Origin: Aquimarina brevivitae
Lineage (GTDB): Bacteria > Bacteroidota > Bacteroidia > Flavobacteriales > Flavobacteriaceae
Reading direction: 5' to 3'
Assembly: GCF_004216895.1 (NCBI RefSeq)
Contig: NZ_SGXE01000001.1
Span: 1,346,208-1,410,207 of the forward strand
DNA length: 64,000 nt
The translations under genes and the position numbers were made by a program. Below are positions 36,374-45,687 of this stretch, one piece after another. Each line of letters starts with the position of its first letter. Within the stretch, counting starts at the first letter, position 1. The notes beneath the pieces are model-generated. The model did not search any database. It was given only the letters and a program-made list of their open reading frames with translations, and was not told where the DNA came from.

Positions 36374-37117
36374 TTGAGATATTTTTTAGAATTACAATAT
36401 AAAGGTACTTCCTATCATGGTTGGCAACGTCAACCCAATGCAATTTCCATTCAAGAAGTAATAGAGGATAAGCTATCACTAATCTTAAGAGTTCCAATAA
36501 CAATTGTAGGGGCAGGTAGAACAGATGCAGGCGTACATGCACGTTACATCACCGCACACTTCGATACGGACAAGCATTTAGAGGCAAAAGATTTTGTATA
36601 CAAATTAAATGCAATTTTCCCTGCAGATATTGCGGCCATTGATTTGCGTAATGTAAAGGATGATGCCCATGCCAGATTCGATGCTATTCAAAGGGCTTAT
36701 GAGTATCATCTCACCAATTATAAGGATCCTTTTTTAGAAGAATATGCATATTATATAAAGCGTACCTTAGATTTTGATCGCATGAATGAAGCTGCTAAAT
36801 TACTGTTAAAACACACTAATTTTAAATGCTTTAGTAAGACGAAAACGGATGTAAAGACGTATAATTGTAACATTAGTGAAGCCTATTGGGAGAGTCGTAA
36901 GGATCGATATGTTTTTCATATTTCGGCAGATCGGTTTTTAAGAAATATGGTTAGAGCCATAGTAGGAACACTAATTGAAATTGGAGAAGGAAAACTGAAT
37001 ATTGAAGACATGGAGGCTATCATTAATAGTCAAGACCGAAATAAGGCAGGCTATTCAGTGCCCGCCTGCGGATTATACCTGACTAAGGTCGCATACCCAA
37101 AAAACATTTACCTATAA
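36374..37117 (+). CDS. truA: tRNA pseudouridine(38-40) synthase TruA (TTG start)
   Basis: TruA makes pseudouridine at positions 38-40 of the tRNA anticodon arm. The 247-residue product starts MRYFLELQYKGTSYHGWQRQ and holds the catalytic Asp in GAGRTDAGVHARYITAHFDT, with later motifs NFKCFSKTKTDV and FLRNMVRAIVGTLIEIGEGK. The initiator is TTG at 36374, fixed by this conserved N-terminus. The ABC exporter gene begins five bases after the stop. Confidence 0.94.
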   Translation: MRYFLELQYKGTSYHGWQRQPNAISIQEVIEDKLSLILRVPITIVGAGRTDAGVHARYITAHFDTDKHLEAKDFVYKLNAIFPADIAAIDLRNVKDDAHARFDAIQRAYEYHLTNYKDPFLEEYAYYIKRTLDFDRMNEAAKLLLKHTNFKCFSKTKTDVKTYNCNISEAYWESRKDRYVFHISADRFLRNMVRAIVGTLIEIGEGKLNIEDMEAIINSQDRNKAGYSVPACGLYLTKVAYPKNIYL

Positions 37118-37121
37118 TTAA

Positions 37122-38885
37122 ATGGCAGAAAAAACAGGAAACGCTTTTGATTTAAATCTATTTAAACGCTTGCTTAAGTTTACCAGGCCGTATAAGCTTG
37201 TTTTTTATTTTGTCGCAATCGCTGCTATATTACTTTCTGGTTTAGCAGTGGTTAGGCCATTGATTTTGCAAAATATAATAGATAGGGCAATCATTCCAAA
37301 AGAAGAGGAACTTCTGCTATACTTTGTGTCTTTGATGCTGGTTGCTTTAGTAGCAGAGGTCATTTTTCAGTTTTTGTTCGTTTATTTTGCCAATTGGTTA
37401 GGCCAACACGTAATCCGGGATATTCGAATTAAGCTTTTTAACCATATGGTTGGTTTTAAAAAGCAATATTTTGATAAGTCTGCGGTGGGTAGATTAGTTA
37501 CTAGAGCCGTAAGTGATATCGAAACTATAGCGAGTATTTTTAGCGAAGGTTTATTTATGATTATAAGTGATCTGCTAAAGATGATCGTTATTTTAGGGTA
37601 TATGTTTTATCAAAGTTGGCGTTTAACCCTATTTGTTTTATTAGTCTTACCACTAATATTGTATGCTACAAGAGTTTTTCAAAAGAAAATGAAAGCTGCT
37701 TTTGAAGAGGTAAGGACACAGGTTTCAAATCTTAACTCTTTTGTGCAAGAGCGTATTACGGGTATGAAAATTGTACAACTTTTTACTCGAGAGGAGAAGG
37801 AATATACCAATTTTAAGCAAATCAATGAAAAACATAAAAAGGGATGGATACGAACTGTTTGGTACAACTCAATCTTTTTTCCGATTGCAGAAATGTCAAG
37901 TAGTATCACCATTGGTTTAATAGTTTGGTTTGGTGGATTACAGGCAGCGCAAGGAGGGGTGATTACACTGGGTATCGTAGTTGCTTTTATTGAATTGTCT
38001 CAGATGTTATTTAGACCATTACGACAAATAGCGGATAAATTTAATACGCTTCAAATGGGTATGGTAGCAGCAAATCGAGTGTTTGCCATCCTGGATACTA
38101 AATCTGCAATTCAAAATAATGGAACTATCAAATTAGAACAAGTTGAAGGTAACATTCAATTCAATAACGTACGTTTTAGCTATATTGAAGCAGAAGAGGT
38201 GTTGAAGGGAGTTACTATGAACGTTAACGCTGGTGAAACAATTGCTATAGTAGGCGCTACAGGTGCAGGAAAATCCACTATAGTCAATTTGCTTAGTAGA
38301 TTTTACGAAATTAATAGCGGAAGTATTTTGATTGATGGGACAGATATAAAAGATATCGAATTAAAATCACTTCGTAGCCATATTGCGCTAGTGCTACAAG
38401 ACGTTTTTCTTTTTGCAGATACCATATTGAACAATATAACCTTAGGTGATCCATCAATTTCAGAAGAGGATGTAAAACAGGCAGCTAAAGAAATTGGAAT
38501 TCATGATTTTATAATGAGTTTGCCTAATAATTATCTTTACAACGTAAAAGAACGAGGAGCGATGTTGTCTTCTGGTCAACGTCAATTAATATCTTTTCTT
38601 AGAGCATACGTTACTAATCCAGGGGTTTTAATTTTAGATGAGGCTACATCATCTGTAGATTCCTATAGTGAACAGTTAATACAACAAGCCACAGAAAAAA
38701 TTACCGAAGGAAGAACTTCTATTGTTATTGCGCACCGTCTTGCAACCATTAGAAATGCAGATAAGATCATTGTAATGGACGCTGGTCAAATTGTAGAGCA
38801 AGGAAATCACCAAGAATTACTACAAATTGAAGGCGGGTACTATAGAAATTTATATGAAGTGCAGTTTGTGAGTGGTATAGAATAG
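37122..38885 (+). CDS. ABC exporter, MsbA/MDR-like permease-ATPase
   Basis: A 587-residue half-transporter: six membrane segments in residues 20-320 and a C-terminal ATPase. ATPase motifs are Walker A GATGAGKST (about 379-387), Q loop LVLQDVFLFADTILNNITLG, signature LSSGQRQLISFLRA (Ser instead of the common Gly), Walker B VLILDEATSSVDSYSEQLIQ and switch His in IVIAHRLATI. It probably homodimerises to flip lipid or export drugs. It is coupled to truA and convergent with the DUF3667 gene, 5 bases away. Confidence 0.9.
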   Translation: MAEKTGNAFDLNLFKRLLKFTRPYKLVFYFVAIAAILLSGLAVVRPLILQNIIDRAIIPKEEELLLYFVSLMLVALVAEVIFQFLFVYFANWLGQHVIRDIRIKLFNHMVGFKKQYFDKSAVGRLVTRAVSDIETIASIFSEGLFMIISDLLKMIVILGYMFYQSWRLTLFVLLVLPLILYATRVFQKKMKAAFEEVRTQVSNLNSFVQERITGMKIVQLFTREEKEYTNFKQINEKHKKGWIRTVWYNSIFFPIAEMSSSITIGLIVWFGGLQAAQGGVITLGIVVAFIELSQMLFRPLRQIADKFNTLQMGMVAANRVFAILDTKSAIQNNGTIKLEQVEGNIQFNNVRFSYIEAEEVLKGVTMNVNAGETIAIVGATGAGKSTIVNLLSRFYEINSGSILIDGTDIKDIELKSLRSHIALVLQDVFLFADTILNNITLGDPSISEEDVKQAAKEIGIHDFIMSLPNNYLYNVKERGAMLSSGQRQLISFLRAYVTNPGVLILDEATSSVDSYSEQLIQQATEKITEGRTSIVIAHRLATIRNADKIIVMDAGQIVEQGNHQELLQIEGGYYRNLYEVQFVSGIE

Positions 38886-38890
38886 AGTTA

Positions 38891-39691
38891 TTACCGTGCT
38901 TGCATATTTACCATTTCTGCAAAGTCTATTACCCCTATTGCCATCAGTAAAATAACAACTCCCACAGACACAAGAAAATAACCAATACCTCCAAGTACTA
39001 AAAACAATAAAGTCTTTAAGATTATTGATTTTAGATTTAACTGATATAATTCTTTAAGAACATAAGCTACATAGAGTATGTAGATCAAAAACTGTAAGGC
39101 TGTTACTTCCCAAAATTGGTCAACCGTAAAAACAAATGGTAAGGTGATGATGCTGACTACTGCGATAATATGTGAATAGGCATAGAGGTAAATAACAAAA
39201 TGCTCTGTTAAATTATATTTTTTATAATTCCAGAAAACAATCCTCGATAATATTGCTAGTAATGGAATGAACATAAAACTAATAATAGAATTGTATTGCG
39301 ATACAATATCAAAAGTCTTTTCTTGTATTTCCATTTGCGCTGCGGAATCAGAAGCTTGAGTAATCATAATCTTCAATTTGTCTTTGACTAAAAAAGAATA
39401 AGCTCCTGTTATCGTAATTGCAATAGCAAAATAGCTAAAAGCATTGATGTAACGTTTTCTCACGCCGTGGATATAGCCATCAATAACTGCTGAGGGTCTT
39501 TTAAAAAGGTCAACAAAGGTTTTTAATAAAGAGTTGTCTAAATTAAGATACCGATCTGCAAAATCATCTACTAGATTTCTAAAGGTAATTCGCTTTGTGA
39601 TTTTTTTAGCGCCACATTTAGGACAAAAATTAAACTCCTCAATTTGATATCCACAGTTTTTACAATTGGTAACGTTTACTAAAGCATTCAT
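38891..39691 (-). CDS. DUF3667 membrane protein with N-terminal zinc ribbon
   Basis: A 266-residue protein. Residues 9-30 form a zinc ribbon (NCKNCGYQIEEFNFCPKCGA, two CxxC pairs), followed by a conserved DUF3667 region (FRNLVDDFADRYLNLDNSLL, DLFKRPSAVIDGYIHGVRKR) and five hydrophobic segments between about 90 and 255. Function unknown. Its ATG overlaps the stop of the diadenylate cyclase gene (TAATG), so expression is coupled to c-di-AMP synthesis. Confidence 0.8.
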   Translation of the reverse strand: MNALVNVTNCKNCGYQIEEFNFCPKCGAKKITKRITFRNLVDDFADRYLNLDNSLLKTFVDLFKRPSAVIDGYIHGVRKRYINAFSYFAIAITITGAYSFLVKDKLKIMITQASDSAAQMEIQEKTFDIVSQYNSIISFMFIPLLAILSRIVFWNYKKYNLTEHFVIYLYAYSHIIAVVSIITLPFVFTVDQFWEVTALQFLIYILYVAYVLKELYQLNLKSIILKTLLFLVLGGIGYFLVSVGVVILLMAIGVIDFAEMVNMQAR

Positions 39692-40467
39692 TATCGCAGA
39701 TGTTTTTTGATCTTTTGGATTAATTCTTCTTTGCTATCAAATAAAATAAACCCACCATTTTTTAAATAAGAAATTTGCCCAGTTTCCTCACTAACTACTA
39801 GTGCTATTGCATCAGTCTTTTCGGTTATACCGGCAGCAGCTCTATGTCGTAGACCAAAACGTAGTGGCATATCTCGCTCATTGGTAACTGGGAGTATTAC
39901 CCTAGTGGCTACAATGTGGTTATCTTCAACAATCATGGCACCATCGTGTAATGGGCTGTTTTTGTAAAAAATACTTTCAATTATTGGAGTATTTACGGCA
40001 ATATTCATTTTATCTCCACTGGTTTTTACAAAATCGAGCGAAGTATTTCTTTTAATGACGATTAACGCTCCGGTATAAGACTCACCCATACTTTCACAAG
40101 CATTAACAATCGCATTAATATCGGTTGCGCTTTCTTCTGCCGTATCTCTCATAAACTTAAGTTGCCTTAAAAAGTTTCTTCTCTTGCCAAAATTTGTAGA
40201 GCCAATCATCAATAAAAATTTGCGGATCTCTTGTTGAAAAACTACAATTAAAGCAAACATACCGACTCCGATAAATTCACCTAATACACTGCTTAGCATT
40301 TCCATAGCCAAAAACTGTGTCAGTTTCCAGGCTAGGTAAATCATTACAATACCAATAAAAATATTAATCGCAGCGGTGCCCTTGACTAGTTTATAGACAT
40401 AGTATAGTAAAAAGGCAACTAATACAATGTCAAGTATGTCTAATATTCTGAGGTTTATAAAATCCAA
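39691..40467 (-). CDS. cdaA: Diadenylate cyclase CdaA (c-di-AMP synthase; TTG start)
   Basis: CdaA condenses two ATP to cyclic di-AMP, a second messenger controlling potassium and osmotic balance. The 258-residue product has three N-terminal membrane segments (about 12-85), then the DAC domain with the catalytic LHDGAMIVEDNHIVA (DGA) and LRFGLRHRAAAGITE (RHR) motifs. The conserved start MDFINLRILDILDIV begins at TTG 40467; no ATG is nearby. It lies 57 bases after folP and overlaps the DUF3667 gene by one base. Confidence 0.93.
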   Translation of the reverse strand: MDFINLRILDILDIVLVAFLLYYVYKLVKGTAAINIFIGIVMIYLAWKLTQFLAMEMLSSVLGEFIGVGMFALIVVFQQEIRKFLLMIGSTNFGKRRNFLRQLKFMRDTAEESATDINAIVNACESMGESYTGALIVIKRNTSLDFVKTSGDKMNIAVNTPIIESIFYKNSPLHDGAMIVEDNHIVATRVILPVTNERDMPLRFGLRHRAAAGITEKTDAIALVVSEETGQISYLKNGGFILFDSKEELIQKIKKHLR

Positions 40468-40524
40468 AGGCGAAGTGTTTTTGTAAAAATAGAATCGAAA
40501 TAATTATATACCAAATTAAATTTG

Positions 40525-41352
40525 TTACGCTGAATTATATAAAGAATATAAGGTCACACACTCCTTAGCTTCTTTAACATCGTGTACTCTAAGGATATGA
40601 GCTCCGTTATGAAGCGCTAATGTATTGAGTACAGTTGTGCCATTTAAAGCTTCATCCGGAGTGGTTTGTAAACTTTTATAAATCATAGATTTTCTTGATA
40701 GTCCAACCAGTATGGGTAGCTCTTGCAATTGTAACAAAGGTAATTTTTTAAGTAACGTAAAGTTTTGACTTATATTTTTGGCAAAACCAAAACCAGGATC
40801 TAAAATGATATCATTAATTTGATAAGATTTGGCTTTTTGTAGTCGTTTAGAAAAATAGAGCTGTATTTCTTTTATTAAATTGTCATATTCGGTCAATGAA
40901 GTCATAGTTTGTGGTGTACCTTTCATGTGCATCATGATATACGGAACTTGTAATCTTCCTATGGTAGGCAGCATAGCGTCGTCTAAAGTACCTGCAGAGA
41001 TATCATTAATGATAGCTGCACCTGCTTCTATACAATAAGTAGCTACTTTGCTTCTAAAAGTATCTATGGACAATAATGCTTCTGGAAATTTTTCAAGCAG
41101 TAAGCTTACAACAGGTGTTATTCTGGATAGCTCCTCTTCCTCTGTTATGTGTTTTGCACCTGGTCTTGAAGAATATGCACCAATATCAATAAAATCTGCG
41201 CCTTCCAATAGCATCTTTTCCACCTGATTTAGTAAAGCTGGTGAGTTTTTGTACTTTCCTCCATCATAGAAAGAATCTGGGGTAATATTCAAAACTCCCA
41301 TTACTTTTGGTGTATCTAAGCTGATAAGATTGCCTTTGCAGTTTATTGTCAT
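40525..41352 (-). CDS. folP: Dihydropteroate synthase
   Basis: FolP joins p-aminobenzoate to dihydropterin pyrophosphate in folate synthesis and is the sulfonamide target. The 275-residue TIM-barrel product shows VMGVLNITPDSFYDGGKY, GADFIDIGAYSSRPGAKHI, LLSIDTFRSKVA, AAIINDISAGTLDDA, PYIMMHMKGTPQTM, IILDPGFGFAKN and ILVGLSRKSMIY. It heads the folP-cdaA-DUF3667 operon, an order common in Bacteroidota, and is divergent from the DUF1599 gene. Confidence 0.95.
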   Translation of the reverse strand: MTINCKGNLISLDTPKVMGVLNITPDSFYDGGKYKNSPALLNQVEKMLLEGADFIDIGAYSSRPGAKHITEEEELSRITPVVSLLLEKFPEALLSIDTFRSKVATYCIEAGAAIINDISAGTLDDAMLPTIGRLQVPYIMMHMKGTPQTMTSLTEYDNLIKEIQLYFSKRLQKAKSYQINDIILDPGFGFAKNISQNFTLLKKLPLLQLQELPILVGLSRKSMIYKSLQTTPDEALNGTTVLNTLALHNGAHILRVHDVKEAKECVTLYSLYNSA

Positions 41353-41429
41353 GCAACTTTAGTTTTTTTAGTCAATAGTTGGTTTAATTCCTATATTAAA
41401 CGAAATTTACGCAAAATTAAAAAAGCGCA

Positions 41430-41972
41430 ATGCAAGATACGTCTTCTCAATATGATAAAGTGATTAGTAAGTGCCGAAATTTGTTTAATAGAAAAATGAA
41501 GGATTATGGCAGTGCCTGGAGGATTTTACGATTGCCTTCATTAACGGATCAGATATTTATCAAAGCACAACGAATTAGGGGACTTCAGGAAAATGAAGTG
41601 CAGAAAGTTGAAGAAGGGCAGGTACCCGAATTTATGGGTATCATAAATTACTGTATCATGGCATTAGTGCAACTACAAAAAGGAGTCGCTGACCAACCTG
41701 ATTTATCTGAAGAGGAAGCTACTCGATTATTTGATCAGCATATAGAGGAAACCAAGTCTTTAATGATGAACAAAAATCATGATTATGGAGAGGCTTGGCG
41801 AGAGATGCGTGTAACTTCATTAACGGATTTGATTTTACAGAAATTACTACGTGTCAAACAGATTGAAAATAATAAGGGTAAAACATTGGTTAGTGAAGGT
41901 GTCGATGCCAATTATCAAGATATGATTAATTATGCTGTTTTCGCGATGATACACCTGGGGGAAGCTGAGTAA
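41430..41972 (+). CDS. DUF1599-domain protein with two internal repeats
   Basis: A 180-residue all-helical protein of the DUF1599 family (also described, as I recall, as nucleotide-modification-associated domain 1). Two repeats of about 85 residues are evident: MKDYGSAWRILRLPSLTDQI with FMGIINYCIMALVQL, and NHDYGEAWREMRVTSLTDLI with YQDMINYAVFAMIHL. The shared DYGxAWRxxR...SLTDxI core suggests a nucleotide-binding or NTPase-like site. It precedes the BT_3928-type gene, as in relatives. Confidence 0.8.
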   Translation: MQDTSSQYDKVISKCRNLFNRKMKDYGSAWRILRLPSLTDQIFIKAQRIRGLQENEVQKVEEGQVPEFMGIINYCIMALVQLQKGVADQPDLSEEEATRLFDQHIEETKSLMMNKNHDYGEAWREMRVTSLTDLILQKLLRVKQIENNKGKTLVSEGVDANYQDMINYAVFAMIHLGEAE

Positions 41973-42057
41973 TGTTTTAAACTTTGTTAAATGTTGCTTC
42001 ATCACCTATTTATGAATTATATTAAGCCAAATTTTTCTAATAATATTTAACCATCCT

Positions 42058-43716
42058 ATGAAGATACTAGTTGGATTTTCAAGAATTTTTGTTGCAATTT
42101 TATTTATATTTTCAGGTTTTGTAAAATTGAATGACCCACTTGGTTTTTCTTACAAATTACAAGAATACTTCAGTGAGGGGGTATTGAATTTAGAGTTTTT
42201 GATTCCTTTTTCGCTTCTACTAGCAATATTCTTAGTGATCTTTGAAATTGTTTTAGGAGTTACTTTACTTTTGGGTTATTTGCAAAAGTTTACGTTATGG
42301 TCATTATTGTTGATGATTGTATTTTTTACTTTTCTCACATTTTACTCCGCATATTTTAATAAAGTTACCGATTGTGGTTGTTTTGGAGATGCCTTGCCAT
42401 TAACTCCTTGGGAGTCTTTTACTAAGGATGTTATTTTACTAGTGCTGATTTTGATATTATTTGCGGGTAGAAAGTATATCACCCCTATAAAACCCGTAGC
42501 AATACATAAATATGTGGTATTCGTTGTTTTTTCAGCTTGTTTGGTATTTGGATATTATGTGTTAATGCACTTACCGGCAATTGATTTTAGAGCCTATAAA
42601 ATTGGGGCTAATATTGAAAAAGGAATGGAAGTTCCACCGAATGCTCCCGAAGCTGTGTTTGAATACTCCTGGAAGTTTAAGGTTAATGGGGAAGAAAAAA
42701 TTGTAACGACAAACGGCTCATATCCTGATGTTGACGGAGAATTTATTGGCGTGGAGACGACAACCATAAAAGAAGGATATGTACCTCCTATCCACGATTT
42801 TTCGATTACTTCATTAGATGGGCAGGATTATACAGATGAGTTTTTAGCCCAAAAGAATGTGATATTGGTAATTATGTATAACCTGGTTAAAAGTGAAGCA
42901 GAAGGTTTGCGAGCAATTAAAGAACCGATAGATAGAGCAATGGAATTGGGATATACGGTTATTGGATTAACGGCATCGTCAGAGGAAGATATAAAAGAAG
43001 TCAAAGATACATTCAATCTTAATTTTGACTTTTACACCACAGATGAAACAGCATTAAAGACAGTTATACGCTCCAATCCAGGTATTGTACAACTTAAGGA
43101 AGGTACGATAGTAGATAAGTTACATTGGAATGATGTTAATGAATTGGAACTGCAAAAAGTGGAACCAGCAAAGCCGCTACTTAATCAACGGTTAAAAGGA
43201 CAGTTGGATAGCATCGTGTCTTTGGATCAAAAAGGGCGAAATGAAGATGAAATTTCGTGGGAAGAACAGCAAGTTATAGATAGCACCAATACTGTTTTTA
43301 TTGAAAAGGTGTTTGATACCTATGGATACCCTGGTAAATCTTTGGTAGGTGAAGAGTCTAGTAGCGCAGCTTGGTTGGTGATCCAACATTCGGATAAGAT
43401 CGACCAATATCTTCCATTGATAAAAGAAGCGGCAGAAAAGGATGAAATCCCTTTTCGACTTGCTGCAATGATGGAAGATCGGAGTTTGATGCAAAACAAC
43501 AAAGAACAGATTTACGGTACTCAGGGAACTGTGATTACCACCAAAAATAATAAGACAGTACCTTTAATTTGGCCGATTAAAAATCCTGAAGATGTAAACG
43601 AAAGAAGAAATGCAGCAGGATTTGATAGTACCGTTGAGGAGTATTGTCAGGGGCTTTTAGGGGTGGAATACAAGGTCTATACACTGGAAGAAGTAAATAA
43701 CATGAAGCAAAAATAA
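42058..43716 (+). CDS. BT_3928-type DoxX-like membrane protein with thioredoxin-like C-terminal region
   Basis: A 552-residue protein. Residues 1-165 hold a DoxX/MauE-like four-helix membrane domain (RIFVAILFIFSGFVKLNDPL; KVTDCGCFGDALPLTPWESF with a CGC motif) of the type that passes electrons or reduces disulfides. The rest is soluble, with a thioredoxin-like fold suggested by ILVIMYNLVKSEAEGLRAI and the YTVIGLTASSEEDIKEVKDT segment, but no CxxC. The role is not established; redox maintenance of the envelope is a reasonable guess. It sits between DUF1599 and the permease gene, 7 bases ahead of the latter. Confidence 0.78.
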   Translation: MKILVGFSRIFVAILFIFSGFVKLNDPLGFSYKLQEYFSEGVLNLEFLIPFSLLLAIFLVIFEIVLGVTLLLGYLQKFTLWSLLLMIVFFTFLTFYSAYFNKVTDCGCFGDALPLTPWESFTKDVILLVLILILFAGRKYITPIKPVAIHKYVVFVVFSACLVFGYYVLMHLPAIDFRAYKIGANIEKGMEVPPNAPEAVFEYSWKFKVNGEEKIVTTNGSYPDVDGEFIGVETTTIKEGYVPPIHDFSITSLDGQDYTDEFLAQKNVILVIMYNLVKSEAEGLRAIKEPIDRAMELGYTVIGLTASSEEDIKEVKDTFNLNFDFYTTDETALKTVIRSNPGIVQLKEGTIVDKLHWNDVNELELQKVEPAKPLLNQRLKGQLDSIVSLDQKGRNEDEISWEEQQVIDSTNTVFIEKVFDTYGYPGKSLVGEESSSAAWLVIQHSDKIDQYLPLIKEAAEKDEIPFRLAAMMEDRSLMQNNKEQIYGTQGTVITTKNNKTVPLIWPIKNPEDVNERRNAAGFDSTVEEYCQGLLGVEYKVYTLEEVNNMKQK

Positions 43717-43723
43717 CAAACGA

Positions 43724-44797
43724 ATGATAGGTTACCTTTTGAGCAAAATAGGGTATGCATTATTAACCTTACTAGGGGTGATCACGGTAATTTTTTTGTT
43801 GTTTTCACTACTGCCTGGTGATCCGGCACAAATGATGTTGGGTCAAAATGAGTCTGAGGAACAAGTACGACAGGTAAAGGAGAAATACGGTTTTGATAAA
43901 CCGTTGTCAAAACAATTTCAATATTACCTTAATGACCTATCTCCGGTTTCATTTCATAGTCAACAACTGGATGATTTTACCTATTATGCATCGAAAAAAT
44001 ACGGAGGTATTGTTTTATTTTCTGTTGGTAATCTTGAGATAGCTTTGAAAAAACCGTACTTAAGGGAATCCTTTCAAAAAAACGGTAAAGAAGTAAGTGA
44101 GGTTATTGCCGAGACATTACCCAATACTATTATTCTTGCAGTTACCGCAATTACCCTAGCAATTGTCATAGGATTATCTTTAGGCGTAGTCAGCGCACTA
44201 AAAAAAGACTCTTGGATTGATAAAACTATTCAGTTGGTAAGTACATTAGGGATGAGTGTACCTTCCTTTTTTAGTGCCATTATTTTTGCCTGGCTTTTTG
44301 GATATGTGTTACATCGTTATACTAACCTTAATATGACAGGGAGTTTGTATGAAGTGGATGATTTTGGGGAAGGTAAATATATCGCCTGGAAGAATTTAAT
44401 TTTGCCTGCCGTGGTTTTAGGCATTAGACCCTTAGCCGTAGTAACACAATTAATGCGAAACTCCTTGCTAGAAGTTTTGGGGCAAGAGTATATAAGAACA
44501 GCAAAAGCAAAGGGGTTAGCAATGCTTCAGGTAATTCGAAGACACGCCCTTAGAAATAGTTTAAATCCTGTAGTTACCACAGTATCAGGTTGGTTTGCTT
44601 CTTTGTTAGCAGGAGCCGTTTTTGTGGAATATATTTTTGGATGGAATGGACTGGGTAAAGAAATTGTAGATGCGCTAAACACTTTGGATCTGCCTGTGAT
44701 TATGGGCTCTGTGCTGGTTATAGCAACCATGTTTATCGTAATCAATATCTTTGTTGATATCATTTACGGAATATTAGACCCAAGAATTCGTGTGTAA
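43724..44797 (+). CDS. DppB/OppB-type ABC transporter permease
   Basis: A 357-residue binding-protein-dependent transport permease. It opens with the typical LLSKIGYALLTLLGVITVIF and LLPGDPAQMMLGQNES motif, has six membrane segments, and carries the EAA loop YIRTAKAKGLAMLQVIRRHA followed by LRNSLNPVVTT. This class imports oligopeptides or nickel. No partner permease, ATPase or binding protein is adjacent; its large periplasmic loop (about 60-125) is longer than in E. coli DppB. Confidence 0.88.
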   Translation: MIGYLLSKIGYALLTLLGVITVIFLLFSLLPGDPAQMMLGQNESEEQVRQVKEKYGFDKPLSKQFQYYLNDLSPVSFHSQQLDDFTYYASKKYGGIVLFSVGNLEIALKKPYLRESFQKNGKEVSEVIAETLPNTIILAVTAITLAIVIGLSLGVVSALKKDSWIDKTIQLVSTLGMSVPSFFSAIIFAWLFGYVLHRYTNLNMTGSLYEVDDFGEGKYIAWKNLILPAVVLGIRPLAVVTQLMRNSLLEVLGQEYIRTAKAKGLAMLQVIRRHALRNSLNPVVTTVSGWFASLLAGAVFVEYIFGWNGLGKEIVDALNTLDLPVIMGSVLVIATMFIVINIFVDIIYGILDPRIRV

Positions 44798-44836
44798 ACA
44801 TATAAACTTTTTAACTAAACTTTTAACCAAAAACTA

Positions 44837-45595
44837 ATGAGAAAAAATATCGTTGCCGGCAACTGGAAGATGAATAAAAACCTTACGGAAACAGGAGATT
44901 TAATCGGAGAACTAAAGCTAAAGCTTAAATCCTACACTGGTCATACCGAAGTGATCATCGCGCCAGCTTTCACCAATCTTTTTTACGCTTTTGAAGAACT
45001 CCGCCAAACTGCGATAAAGGTAGCGGCACAGAATATGCACCAAGAAAATAATGGAGCCTATACCGGCGAGGTATCCGCAGATATGTTGAAGAGTATTGGT
45101 ATTGATACTGTAATTCTGGGGCACAGTGAACGTAGAGCTTATTTCAATGAAACAGATGCTATACTCGCCGAAAAAGTAAATGCAGCTTTAGAAAACGGAA
45201 TGACTATTATTTTTTGTTTTGGTGAAAAGTTAGAAGAAAGAAAAAGTAATCAGCATTTTGAAGTCGTTGCTGAACAATTATCAAAGGCTTTATTTCACCT
45301 AAGCGAAGAACAATGGAAAAATTTGATTTTAGCTTATGAGCCTGTATGGGCTATCGGTACAGGAGAGACAGCAACTCCAGAGCAGGCTCAAGAAATGCAT
45401 GCCTTTATTAGAAAACAAATAGCAGATCAGTATAGTGCCGATATGGCAAATGAAGTATCTATTTTATATGGTGGTAGCGTTAAGCCAAATAATGCGGCAG
45501 AGTTGTTTTCTAATCCAGATGTAGATGGTGGGTTAATAGGTGGAGCTTCCCTGGATTCTGAAAGCTTTGTTAGTATTGTGAATGCTTTTGAGTAA
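44837..45595 (+). CDS. tpiA: Triosephosphate isomerase
   Basis: TpiA interconverts dihydroxyacetone phosphate and glyceraldehyde-3-phosphate. The 252-residue product has MRKNIVAGNWKMNKNLTETG, the electrophilic His in DTVILGHSERRAYF, catalytic Glu in LAYEPVWAIGTGETATPEQA and phosphate-binding SILYGGSVKPNNAAELF with GLIGGASL. A strong terminator follows immediately. Confidence 0.97.
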   Translation: MRKNIVAGNWKMNKNLTETGDLIGELKLKLKSYTGHTEVIIAPAFTNLFYAFEELRQTAIKVAAQNMHQENNGAYTGEVSADMLKSIGIDTVILGHSERRAYFNETDAILAEKVNAALENGMTIIFCFGEKLEERKSNQHFEVVAEQLSKALFHLSEEQWKNLILAYEPVWAIGTGETATPEQAQEMHAFIRKQIADQYSADMANEVSILYGGSVKPNNAAELFSNPDVDGGLIGGASLDSESFVSIVNAFE

Positions 45596-45618
45596 AAGAA
45601 TAAATTAAGATAGTTAAG

Positions 45619-45647
45619 AAAAAGCACCTTTAACAGGTGCTTTTTTT
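45619..45647 (+). terminator. Rho-independent terminator after tpiA
   Basis: AAAAGCACCT pairs with AGGTGCTTTT around TTAAC, followed by more T. It overlaps the longest possible prmA reading frame, which argues for the later GTG start there. Confidence 0.9.
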
Positions 45648-45658
45648 AGTTAATACAG

Positions 45659-45666
45659 TATTTTTG
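45659..45666 (+). promoter_or_regulatory. prmA -7 promoter box
   Basis: TATTTTTG exactly fits TAnnTTTG, 22 bases before GTG 45688 and just after the tpiA terminator. Confidence 0.5.
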
Positions 45667-45687
45667 TTACTAAATAAAAACAAACGA

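Noticed and set aside
45637..45687. Longer prmA start at ATG 45637
   Set aside because: It begins inside the tpiA terminator and upstream of a -7 box; GTG 45688 matches the conserved PrmA N-terminus.
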